From: Eubacterium sp.
GTDB lineage: Bacteria; Bacillota; Clostridia; Lachnospirales; Lachnospiraceae
Assembly: GCA_022791495.1 (NCBI GenBank)
Contig: JAAVZE010000130.1
Coordinates: forward strand, 1 to 39,140
Direction: 5' to 3'
Length of the DNA: 39,140 nucleotides
A program made the translations under genes and the position numbers. Below, piece by piece: positions 31,414 through 39,140 of the stretch; position 1 is the first letter of the stretch; every line of letters starts with the position of its first letter. The notes below the pieces were generated by a model. The model had not been told where the DNA came from. It made no database searches and was given only the letters and a program-made list of their open reading frames with translations.

Positions 31414-33155
31414 TTGGTGTATAAAACATCAGGAGCGTATAAGAAAAGTAAAGTCATTAAAAGTGGGAAAAGTAAGACCTTCAAAGTTAAAAAAACGACA
31501 GTTCTGTCGCTTTGTGCCGTAAAAAAATCAGAAAAGGTCACAAACCAGAAATTGAATAAACAATTTAAACAGAAGAAAAAGGCATATTATGCAAATTATA
31601 AATATACGATTTCCAGAAATGCCAATACGGCAGCTCCGACGGGGGAAGCCAGTACCGATGCTGTGGCGGGGGTGACGTCATCCCCGGCTCCTATAGCTGG
31701 GTCTGTACCGGAGGGGACGCCACCGGAAGGAGTAGTGCCGCCAACTGGAAGTATGCCTCCGGAAAATCCTCCATCCACCGGAACGGCTACTGCTGATCCG
31801 GAAGGGAAAAGAGTGGCAAAGGAGAAGTTGGATGCTGCGGAGAGCCTGCTTGCGGTCAGTATTGACGCACCGGTTACCAAAACACCTTCTTTGATAGGAG
31901 ATGGTACACCTGTTATCACTTTGACAGCAGATGGTATGAACGCTGAAAACTTAGGTGAGGGCGCAGCGGTGTATTCCCAGGAGGGAAATTTGAGAACTCT
32001 TACGATCAATAAGGCAGGAACTTATGTGCTGACGGGGGGAACGGTCTTGGAACCTGTGACAAATACGGAGATCATTGTGGCTGGAAATATCCTGGAAGAG
32101 GTAAATCTGATCTGGGATCATCTTGTTATAGATAACCGTGCATTGGGGAAAGAAGCTGGGGAGGATGTTCCTGTATTTCACATCAATAAATCCACTTCGG
32201 ATGTCCATGTGACATTGAAGGGAAGTTCTGTTTTGACAGGAAACGGTGCATACACAGAAAGTCCGGCGGCAGTGATCTGTGCAGATGATACAGAAACCAT
32301 GCTGACGTTTTCTGCATATGAGGGAGATGGCACAGCAAGTCTGACAGTTGTGGACGGAATGGATGCAGACATGGATTTTGGAGAGAATGATCCGTCAGTG
32401 AACCTGTGATCCGGATATATTCAGATGATGACGGCGTCAATGCTGCCTCCAAGTCCAAAGTAAATTATGTATATGAAGATGAATCCGAAGAAAAATACAC
32501 CAAAACACAGACGGCATCCAGTGATAATACGCTACAAGTGTTAAGTGGTTATCTGAATGTCATGATAGGAGATGATGAAACCCACAGTTTCTCGTTGTCT
32601 AACGCAGATGGAACAAAGACAACCGGCAGTTATACGTCGGATGGCGACGGGATCGACTGCAACGGAACCTTTTATGCTTATGGAGGTACCATTATAGTGT
32701 ATGGACCTGATTCGGATGGAAATTCAGCGGTGGATACGGATGACGGGTATTATATTGGTAACGGGGTGACGTTGCTGGCAGTTGGGAGAAGCGGCATGGC
32801 GGAATCTCCTTCCAGCAAAGAACAGCCCTTGGTAGTATATGGCGGTTCCACGGGCGGTTTTGGGGGCATGAGACCTGGACCGGGTGGTAATTCGGGAGGC
32901 GGTTCCTCAATCAGTGCTGGTACAGCATTTGCCATTATGAAGGATCAGGATATGCTCCTTGCCATCAAGCCGACAAAGAATTATAATTATGTTCTGTATA
33001 CGTCACCAGAGCTGGAAGCGGGTTCCACCTACACGATCTATCGTGGCGGCAGTGTCGGAGGTTCTCTGGTTCAGGCGGACAGCAGTGCTTATGACTACCG
33101 CTATACGGAATATGATGCTTCCGGGGCAGCGGTATTAAGTACGGTGACAGCATAA
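31414..33155 (+). pseudogene. Cthe_2159-type beta-helix carbohydrate-binding surface protein, decayed
   Basis: Two open frames in different registers belong to one former gene. The first (to 32409) has no signal peptide or ribosome site at its TTG, a Lys-rich N-terminal remnant, a Pro/Thr-rich linker, then GTPVITLTADGMNAENLGEG, LTINKAGTYVLTGGT and VHVTLKGSSVLTGNGA, which match the Cthe_2159 (DUF4353) carbohydrate-binding beta-helix. It stops right after SLTVVDGMDADMDF. The second (from about 32406) resumes at RIYSDDDGVNAASKSK and runs through GDGIDCNGTFYAYGGTI, a Gly-rich loop and a C-terminal FAIMKDQDMLLAIKP to TAA 33155. The middle of the helix seems deleted at the joint, and the 5' end with the export signal is lost. 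Confidence 0.75.
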
Positions 33156-33156
33156 A

Positions 33157-33513
33157 AATAAGGAACTTTCAAAAGCACTAGTGGCAATATTAAAACACAA
33201 TCATTTTTCCGTGGATGCAGTTTATGATGGAGAAGAGGCGCTGGTGTATCTGGAAGGGGAAAATTATGACGGTGTGATTCTGGATATCATGATGCCTAAG
33301 ATGGATGGGATTGCTGTGTTGAAAAAAATAAGACAGCAGGGAAGCCTGGTACCGGTTCTGATGCTCACGGCGAAATCGGAGATTGATGACCGGGTGCTGG
33401 GATTGGACAGCGGGGCGGATGATTATCTCAGTAAACCTTTTGATACAAAAGAACTGCTGGCGAGGATCCGCTCCATTACCAGGAGGAAAATGGTACCATT
33501 CGGGTGTCGTTGA
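33157..33513 (+). pseudogene. Response regulator receiver fragment (OmpR type)
   Basis: Encodes a receiver domain missing its first strand and acidic pair: it enters at KELSKALVAILKHNH, then YDGEEALVYL, VILDIMMPKMDG (phospho-Asp kept), VPVLMLTAKSEIDDRVLGLD, SGADDYLSKPFDTKELL. It stops after about 110 residues, before any DNA-binding domain. No ribosome site or proper start exists. It directly follows the broken beta-helix gene and runs into a kinase fragment, so both are leftovers of one two-component pair. Confidence 0.85.
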
Positions 33514-33752
33514 TGCGAAAGGGAAAACGAATACATTTTGAGGTGTATAATGAAACGGAAACGGTTCCAAAGGGAAACCTGGATATATTATTTGAACGAT
33601 TCTATCGTTTAGATGTTTCCCGAAATTCAGAAACAGGCGGTTCTGGAATTGGTCTCTCCGTAGCCCATGCGATCGTAAACGCGTATCATGGAAAGATCAG
33701 GGCGAAGAGCGACGATGGGAAAAGTATATGTGTCATTGTAGAATTATACTGA
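33486..33752 (+). pseudogene. Histidine kinase ATPase-domain fragment
   Basis: The last 88 residues of a HisKA-type kinase: ENGTIRVSLMRKGKRIHFEV, then NLDILFERFYRLDVSRN and the G2 box GGSGIGLSVAHAIVNAYHGK, ending in VELY. The frame enters in the middle of the ATPase domain from within the receiver fragment; everything from the receiver C-terminus to the kinase N box is gone. The lost piece is about 1.3-1.5 kb if the pair had normal length. Confidence 0.85.
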
Positions 33753-33847
33753 TTCATTGAAGCGGGAACAGGTGTTTATCGATGAAGTCTATGCTGCCAT
33801 AATATGTCGGTTACTTTTGCCAATCATGTTGTTGCATTTTCTTATAC

Positions 33848-35131
33848 TTAATTGGAAATCAGCACCCGCAGCTTGAACCACTCCCCGCTCATGTCATAAT
33901 CCACCAGAGCGTGGTATTTCTCCGCAAAGGCCAGGATGCTCTGGGTTCCGTAGCCGTGATCTTTTTCCGTGGAGATGGGAACGCCGGATTCATCCAGACG
34001 GATGTCTTCCGCATAGGTGTTTGCTACCTCAAGGACAAACTGTGGGCTGTCAAAGCAGGTGATGCGGATTTTTCGTTTTGAAAAGTCGGGTATTTTCTGG
34101 CAGGCATGGATTGCATTCTCGATTGCGTTGGCGAACACCATGCAAAGCTCCATATCCTTTACAGGCAGGGCAGAAGAAAGTTGAAACTTGGCCTGCACGC
34201 TACAGTCTGCTTCCTTTGCAAGACCGAGATAGAATGTCAGGATCGAATTGAGCGCAGTGCTTTCACAGTAGCGGACAGTCTCATCCACGGGCACGATTTC
34301 GGTGGCATTATCGATGAAATCCAGGATGTCCTTCCTGCTTCCAGACTGCGCAAGGGAGAAGAGTCCGTTTTGGTAATGCTTCAGGTCGTGGCGGATAATG
34401 CGAAGCTTTTTCTCATTCTGCTCCAGCGTTTTGATCGTGTTTTCAAAGGAATGAAGCTGTATGGTCATTAACTTTTCCGTCTGCTCATGGCGGATGATGT
34501 TCTGCTGGGTGGCAATCGTCCGGAAAATAACGACAAAGGTCAGAATCATGGCGGCAATGTATGCGGTGTAGAGGGGAAAATCGGCAGGGCGGTCCTTGAT
34601 GGGCGTGGGATTGGTGCCCGAATATACCAATATGATATAAAAAAGTGCGGAGATGACGGCAATCAGCCACCACCCGCTGTGATCTTTCTCTGACACGATC
34701 TGGTAGAAACTCCGCATGAATTTCAGAATCAGAAATTCCGCAACAGGCGCAAGCAGAAGCCTCCCCAAAAAGAGAACCCAGATATTCCCACCGCACAGGG
34801 TGGAAAGCATACCGCAGCCGGTGCCGATGATAAGCATGACCATATCCCCGAAGCAGAAGGCGAAGATGACCTTTCCGTTTCGGTATTTGGAAACGAGGAA
34901 AAAGTAGAGGAAGCCGGGAAGGGCAAGCGTGACCAGCATTTTGTTGTTGGCGGGCACAATGCCGTTTACAAACATATCTATCGCATAAGGCAGGACGACC
35001 GCAGTCGCCACGACGGTACTGAGCAGGACATATATTTTCATATTTATGCGGGGGACGATAAGCGTCAAGCATATGATAAGCGTAAAAAATATTGTTGTGG
35101 CATTTGAAATGATCAGTAATGTATTTTCCAT
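33848..35131 (-). CDS. AgrC-like GHKL sensor histidine kinase
   Basis: A 427-residue membrane sensor kinase. Residues about 5-210 contain six or seven helices. A coiled-coil helix leads to the phospho-acceptor segment IIRHDLKHYQNGLF, with the His typical of HPK10 (LytTR-partner) kinases. The GHKL ATPase has N box VFANAIENAIHAC and G box GYGTQSI. Such kinases usually pair with a LytTR response regulator, often sensing peptides. Here the only LytTR remnant is the tail of the upstream gene, ending 5 bp before this start. GGAGAT lies 9 nt before ATG 35131. GC is clearly higher than in the main BlaR1 region (57 of 120 in 34861-34980). Confidence 0.92.
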   Translation of the reverse strand: MENTLLIISNATTIFFTLIICLTLIVPRINMKIYVLLSTVVATAVVLPYAIDMFVNGIVPANNKMLVTLALPGFLYFFLVSKYRNGKVIFAFCFGDMVMLIIGTGCGMLSTLCGGNIWVLFLGRLLLAPVAEFLILKFMRSFYQIVSEKDHSGWWLIAVISALFYIILVYSGTNPTPIKDRPADFPLYTAYIAAMILTFVVIFRTIATQQNIIRHEQTEKLMTIQLHSFENTIKTLEQNEKKLRIIRHDLKHYQNGLFSLAQSGSRKDILDFIDNATEIVPVDETVRYCESTALNSILTFYLGLAKEADCSVQAKFQLSSALPVKDMELCMVFANAIENAIHACQKIPDFSKRKIRITCFDSPQFVLEVANTYAEDIRLDESGVPISTEKDHGYGTQSILAFAEKYHALVDYDMSGEWFKLRVLISN

Positions 35132-35136
35132 ATAAT

Positions 35137-37155
35137 CTATTTATCTCCTATGATAAAATCAAGGTATTTTTTCTTTGCATCTGAGAACCGCCTCGTTATT
35201 TTGTAGACAGAGCCGTCGTCCATGATGAAGGCATCGCCGTCCACGCTCCTTATATGGCCGGCGTTTATGATGTGGCTTGCCGAGACTTTTAAAAAGCGGC
35301 CGCTTTTCATAAATTCCGACACGGAAACATCAAACGCTTCCCTCTGCTGGAAACTGATTTTGTCATTATTGGATAAGACCGCAGAGAAGTTGTTTTTATT
35401 ATCTGCCTGAGCTTTTGTTATCCATTCCTGCTTTTCATTTTTTGTCATATAAGGAACAATAACAGTAAAGAATGAAATATTGTTTGCTGCATAACATTTT
35501 TCTGCATATTGATTCAGTTCATCTGATTGTGTACTGCCTATATAGCCTATAATGACAGAAAAGAAATTCACTCTTTGGTCTTGGCTTGATTTATCCGCAT
35601 ACATCATAACTAAATCTCTATTCATGTACGGTATGATTGACGAAAAGAAAGCAATTTTATTATCATCATATATCTTTTGGCAATATCCCTTTTGAAGTTC
35701 CGTATCTAATGCAGTGAAAATTGCTGAAAATCCAGTCAAATTTTCATTTTCAAAATATCCTTCTGCAAGTGTTGATAAATCATTTTCGCTCACATAAGTA
35801 ATATTTGTAATCAGCGGCATATCTATCATTGGATAATCTTGCATATCTTTATTTTTCAAAGAATAAATCAACTTGCCGATTGCAGAAATAGCGTTACTTT
35901 CGTTCAGATAATCTATTGCATTTTCATCAAAAAATACTTTTATTGTGGAGTTATCTTCTAAGGTTATTTCCTTGCTGTTTACATATTCTTTGCTTAATGT
36001 TTCGCTTAAATTCCAGCCCATTTCAATGATGTAGGAATCGGAATAGTAACCGCGCTGAACAAACGTATAATTGCTGTTGCTACCAGTATTCGGGGTAGCA
36101 TTTAACACTTTTTCTCTATTATCAGCAGAAGGTGCGGCATATGCGCCCGTTACAAAAAAGCAGATACATACTGCAACAGTGAAAATAGTAGTAATAACAA
36201 TGGCTCCTTTTGACATTTTCTTGAATTTCATAATAGCACCTAACCTTTCTTTTAATTGTTCCGCTCCCTCCGTTAAAGTGACGGAAGCCAAAGAGCTTTT
36301 ATAGAGATTATTTGACTTCAAAAAAGAAATCAGCGTGTCCCCATACTCACATCTTGCCTTATCATCAAGTACAGATAAGACTTTTTCATCACATGACAGT
36401 TCGCAAGATTTATTTACTTCCCTTTCCATCAGATATACAAAAGGATTAAACCAATGGACGCATACGACAATCTGTATCAGCCATTTATAAAACATATCCC
36501 TTTGTTTATAGTGGATTAACTCATGCGTAAAAATATAGGACAGTTCTTTATTGCTCAACTCATGAGTTGGTAAAACGATTCTTGGACGAAAGAAGCCAAT
36601 CATAATAGGGGAAGTAATCAGCGGGTTATTGGATACCTCCACTCTTGTTTTGATATTCAGTTTTTCCTCACAATCAGATAATAAGTTTAAGGTTTTAATA
36701 TCCGATACTTCTGTATTACCAGCTTTGATGTATTGGATAAAACCTTGATAGACCGTTATCTTACGGACAAATAAAATCAATGCCAACACTAACCAGATAA
36801 AAAACAGGCAGACGTATATATTTAACGGCTCATGCGCGACAACTGGGGATATATCCCGGTTTGTCTGTGTTAGTTCTGTTTCATTGTTATCCTCATTTAT
36901 GGAAACAGGTACATTAGGGATTGTTGGAGTTTCATTTGTTATCGTTGCTGTATCAAACTTTTCAAACAGGCTTCCGACAATCGTAGTATCGGGAGTAAAA
37001 GGAAGCAGAAAACGCAACGCCACAATTAGCCAAATATAATACTGCCAACGCTTGCTGAATCCGTTTTTATATAATGGTTTCAATCCCCAAATGATAAGTA
37101 ATAACAATGCGCCGGAAACAGACAGCGACAATAGTATTTTCATAAATTCATTCAT
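35137..37155 (-). CDS. BlaR1-like M56 peptidase fused to a LytTR half-domain
   Basis: A 672-residue fusion. Residues 1-330 are the BlaR1/MecR1 N-terminus: several membrane helices and the zinc site FTHELIHYKQRDM (H211-E-L-I-H215), then RCEYGDTLISFL. Residues about 331-600 are an extracellular, repetitive sensor region rich in F-F-S-x-I-I-P-Y-M and Y-A-x-K units. From about residue 600 (near nt 35360) the sequence becomes a LytTR DNA-binding half: DKISFQQREAFDVSVSEFM, then SGRFLKVSASHIINAGHIRS and DDGSVYKITRRFSDAKKKYL. GC changes at the same point: 36 of 120 in 35401-35520 versus 60 of 120 in 35161-35280. The start overlaps blaI by 8 bp; the AgrC-like kinase follows after 5 bp. The membrane topology would leave the LytTR part outside the cell if there is no extra span. 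Confidence 0.85.
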   Translation of the reverse strand: MNEFMKILLSLSVSGALLLLIIWGLKPLYKNGFSKRWQYYIWLIVALRFLLPFTPDTTIVGSLFEKFDTATITNETPTIPNVPVSINEDNNETELTQTNRDISPVVAHEPLNIYVCLFFIWLVLALILFVRKITVYQGFIQYIKAGNTEVSDIKTLNLLSDCEEKLNIKTRVEVSNNPLITSPIMIGFFRPRIVLPTHELSNKELSYIFTHELIHYKQRDMFYKWLIQIVVCVHWFNPFVYLMEREVNKSCELSCDEKVLSVLDDKARCEYGDTLISFLKSNNLYKSSLASVTLTEGAEQLKERLGAIMKFKKMSKGAIVITTIFTVAVCICFFVTGAYAAPSADNREKVLNATPNTGSNSNYTFVQRGYYSDSYIIEMGWNLSETLSKEYVNSKEITLEDNSTIKVFFDENAIDYLNESNAISAIGKLIYSLKNKDMQDYPMIDMPLITNITYVSENDLSTLAEGYFENENLTGFSAIFTALDTELQKGYCQKIYDDNKIAFFSSIIPYMNRDLVMMYADKSSQDQRVNFFSVIIGYIGSTQSDELNQYAEKCYAANNISFFTVIVPYMTKNEKQEWITKAQADNKNNFSAVLSNNDKISFQQREAFDVSVSEFMKSGRFLKVSASHIINAGHIRSVDGDAFIMDDGSVYKITRRFSDAKKKYLDFIIGDK

Positions 37156-37522
37156 TTTCTTTTCTCCAAAATGATTCTATCTCTTTCAATTCGTCTGCCA
37201 AAAGAATATCCTGCCGCAACAAGGTTGACACTAAATTTTTCACATTCCCGCTGTAGACTTTATCAAGAAAGCGGTGGGTCTGCATGTTCTGGTATTCTGC
37301 TTCTGTTAACGTAGCCACATACTCATTCTTCCTGCCTATTTTTTTGACTTTCAAGAACTTTTTTTCTCCTAATCGGGAAAGCAGCGTGAGTACGGTGTTG
37401 TTCTTCCATTCGTTTTTGTCTTTTTCCAATTCCTCTATGATGAGGGAGTATAAAGCTGTCCCTCCTTTCTTCCAAATAATTTTCATGAGTACCAATTCGG
37501 ATTCAGAAATTTGCTGTGCCAT
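37148..37522 (-). CDS. BlaI/MecI family repressor
   Basis: A 124-residue winged-helix repressor matching BlaI/MecI over its length: ISESELVLMKIIWKKGGTAL, then NNTVLTLLSRLGEKKFLKVK and the C-terminal dimer helices. BlaI dimers repress until the BlaR1 partner triggers their cleavage. The expected cleavage region around the winged-helix/dimer joint is present. GGAGG lies 6 nt before ATG. It leads an operon with the M56 fusion and the GHKL kinase. Two 21-bp direct repeats in its promoter are the likely operators. Confidence 0.93.
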   Translation of the reverse strand: MAQQISESELVLMKIIWKKGGTALYSLIIEELEKDKNEWKNNTVLTLLSRLGEKKFLKVKKIGRKNEYVATLTEAEYQNMQTHRFLDKVYSGNVKNLVSTLLRQDILLADELKEIESFWRKENE

Positions 37523-37534
37523 TTTGTCCTCCTT

Positions 37535-37592
37535 TTATCTCAACACTTTGTGGGTATATAATTATCTTAACACTTTGTAGGTGATAATGCAA
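37535..37592 (-). promoter_or_regulatory. blaI promoter with two 21-bp operator repeats
   Basis: Minus-strand TTGCAT (37592-37587), 17-bp spacer, TAAGAT (37569-37564). Direct repeats at 37562-37582 and 37535-37555 match at 19 of 21 positions and are 27 bp apart. Each contains the BlaI-like half-site pair ACA-AAG-TGT; one lies in the spacer and the other just past the start of transcription. Confidence 0.7.
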
Positions 37593-37679
37593 TACTCTAA
37601 AGGAAATTTAAGAATTTATAAAAAGGCAGGCAGAGTGCATCAGGCAAGGCAGAAAGATAAAGGGGCGAGGTAACAGAGA

Positions 37680-37757
37680 ATGGACATAGGTTATCGTAAG
37701 TTTTTTAGAGTGAAGAAAAATGTTCTCAAACAGCAGCGAAATAGGAAACGAAGATAA
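37680..37757 (+). CDS. Possible 25-residue basic peptide
   Basis: An open frame MDIGYRKFFRVKKNVLKQQR then NRKRR, with GAGGTAACAG before the ATG. It is highly basic and does not look like a pheromone precursor. A still shorter frame (37790-37825, MLGNKCKSYRK, with GGAGG upstream) follows. Either may be chance or decayed sequence; there is no other gene between blaI and the next kinase. Confidence 0.25.
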   Translation: MDIGYRKFFRVKKNVLKQQRNRKRR

Positions 37758-37826
37758 TCTGCTGCTTTGGATTGCGGATGGAGGTACGAATGTTGGGAAA
37801 TAAATGTAAAAGCTATAGGAAGTGAA

Positions 37827-37858
37827 AACAGGGATTATGGTTTTTCATAATCCCTGTT
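37827..37858 (-). terminator. Strong hairpin at the end of the second GHKL kinase gene
   Basis: A perfect 13-bp stem AACAGGGATTATG / CATAATCCCTGTT around a 6-nt loop. On the minus strand the stem is followed by TTTTC. Its first arm overlaps the last codons and the TGA of the kinase gene (37845). Confidence 0.75.
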
Positions 37859-39140
37859 GCTTTAAAGTAATGATTGCATGGAACGTCAATGTATCGGAAT
37901 TGTAGTATATCTGCATATTTCCATTGTACTTGGCGACAATTTTGCGGATGCTTTTAAGTCCGAAACCATGCTTATGGCTGCGGGGTATACTTATAGTTGG
38001 ACTACCATTTTTTGTTATGAAAGGATCTGTCCGGCAGGAATTTATGACCGTCAAAACTGTAAATGGAGTTTTTACTTTTTTGTTTGTACTAATTTCAATA
38101 AATGATTCTGGAATGTATTCAGCCGCTTTCACAGCATTGTCGAGAAGATTGCAGAACAATGAGGTAAGGTCATTGTCAGCAATAAAATCTGTCGTTCCGC
38201 TTCGTATATCAGCGTGAAAAGCTATGTGGTTGTCAGTACACTGCTGCATATAGCGACATAGAATGGAGTTTAGCATTTCATGATCACATAGCCGGGAAGA
38301 TTCTTTTAAGTCTGAGGAAAGCACCAATTGTCGGATGTAGGCGCTTATTTTATCATATTCCTTTTGTTCATTCAGCATATCAATAGACTGCAGGTGTTTT
38401 TTTATGTCATGGATTAAAATACGTTGGTTTTCATTCTGTACATTCAGCATTTTATAGTATTGTGCCGAATCAGCCTCTTTTTGAAGCAATAATTGCATTT
38501 CTGTAAATTCCATGTTTTTTTTCTGATGATACTGATTGATTTCAAACATGAGCAGATTTGCTGTCAGCAAAAAAACAGCACCCACAACAACCATCCAATC
38601 AAGTGATGACGGGAGTGAAACAGATTCACCAATACTTATAAAAGTAAACATAATAAAGATTGAGGTTAAGGGAATGAAAACAAGAAGAAAAACAGATTTA
38701 TCATATTTTTCTGTGTTCTTCTTTGGGTTTTGCATTAGGTGCATTAGTATATAAGTAACAACAAAGAATATGAGCTTACTAAAGACCGAAAAAAATAAAA
38801 GATGATAAAATTCTCTGTCATTATCAAGGAAGTGAGGGGAAAATCGCTTGATAATTCCATAAACAATTAATTCACTCATTGCCATAACAGCCGTCAGAAT
38901 AGAAGAATGAAATATTGCTGTATACCAATTTAGATAACATTGTGTCATAAAAAAAATGAAATTCAACAAAAAATATAAAATGATATTAAGCCATATAAAT
39001 TCAGACAGTGACACGCAAAACAGGATAAAATATAAACTGCATAGTACGACTAACTTTCTCTGAGAGGAGTGTTTTGTGGGAAATAAATGGGAGGAGTATT
39101 GCCAAAGTATAATTGCTTCTACAAGGAAACTGAAAAAATA
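37845..39140 (-). CDS. GHKL sensor histidine kinase, 5' end beyond the window
   Basis: The frame stays open to the right edge; the GTG at 39014 is internal, because upstream codons continue as membrane sequence (FSFLVEAIILWQYSSHLF). At least 431 residues are visible. Several N-terminal helices are followed by a coiled coil and the phospho-acceptor segment ILIHDIKKHLQSIDML. The ATPase has an N box LFCNLLDNAVKAAEYI and a G box HGFGLKSIRKIVAKYNGNM. This is a HPK10-type kinase that normally works with a LytTR regulator, which would lie off the window. It is followed by a strong terminator, so it is separate from the blaI operon. Confidence 0.9.
   Translation of the reverse strand, partial: YFFSFLVEAIILWQYSSHLFPTKHSSQRKLVVLCSLYFILFCVSLSEFIWLNIILYFLLNFIFFMTQCYLNWYTAIFHSSILTAVMAMSELIVYGIIKRFSPHFLDNDREFYHLLFFSVFSKLIFFVVTYILMHLMQNPKKNTEKYDKSVFLLVFIPLTSIFIMFTFISIGESVSLPSSLDWMVVVGAVFLLTANLLMFEINQYHQKKNMEFTEMQLLLQKEADSAQYYKMLNVQNENQRILIHDIKKHLQSIDMLNEQKEYDKISAYIRQLVLSSDLKESSRLCDHEMLNSILCRYMQQCTDNHIAFHADIRSGTTDFIADNDLTSLFCNLLDNAVKAAEYIPESFIEISTNKKVKTPFTVLTVINSCRTDPFITKNGSPTISIPRSHKHGFGLKSIRKIVAKYNGNMQIYYNSDTLTFHAIITLKQQGL

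Overview
The window looks like chromosomal DNA of a gut Firmicute, most likely a Lachnospiraceae member (Blautia / Ruminococcus-like). This is an inference from the low-to-moderate GC, AGGAGG-type ribosome binding sites, sigma-A promoters with 17-bp spacers, lipoprotein sugar-binding proteins, and secreted GH43 enzymes carrying Ig-like, CBM6 and FN3-like modules. No IS element, integrase, CRISPR array or rRNA was seen. One tRNA gene (Pro, CGG anticodon) is present.

Layout. 1-1541: 3' part of a gene encoding exact-period 42-residue helical repeats. 1633-4009: a DJ-1/PfpI-like gene, a small conserved gene, a YgjP-type metallopeptidase and a frameshifted lipoprotein gene. 4161-7352: a TetR regulator with two 15-bp operators, an MFS exporter and a SHOCT-domain protein. 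7500-7889: a chimeric open frame joining the start of a GH43 gene to a P-loop fragment. 7920-15811: a complete fructo-oligosaccharide/sucrose module: LacI regulator, operator cluster, ABC transporter (binding protein, two permeases, ATPase), GH32 and fructokinase. 15811-16259: a collapsed copy of the TetR-MFS region, followed by an intact secreted GH43-CBM6 gene (16260-18521).

18652-20848: an XRE-aminotransferase fusion and a Cys-rich small protein. 20888-22972: a second secreted GH43 gene interrupted by one TGA. 23308-24628: a small hypothetical gene, a three-gene operon ending in a YbjQ-family gene, and tRNA-Pro. 24881-28979: pnuC, an M15 peptidase and two COG0523 GTPases (one His-rich, one with a DUF1980-like tail). 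29014-31356: a MerR regulator diverging from a DUF4097 lipoprotein, a phage-type small gene and an ankyrin gene. 31414-33752: decayed genes (beta-helix surface protein, response regulator, histidine kinase). 33848-39140: BlaI, a BlaR1-like M56 protein fused to a LytTR half-domain, and two GHKL sensor kinases, the last running off the window.

How it works together: the ABC system would import unphosphorylated fructosides, GH32 would cleave them inside the cell, and fructokinase would feed glycolysis, all under LacI control. The secreted GH43 proteins would release pentose sugars outside. The two most notable structural signals are (1) the duplicated flanks of the fructan module, which have decayed reciprocally so that each copy keeps what the other lost, and (2) the BlaR1-LytTR chimera lying directly before an AgrC-like kinase, with a base-composition step at the joint.
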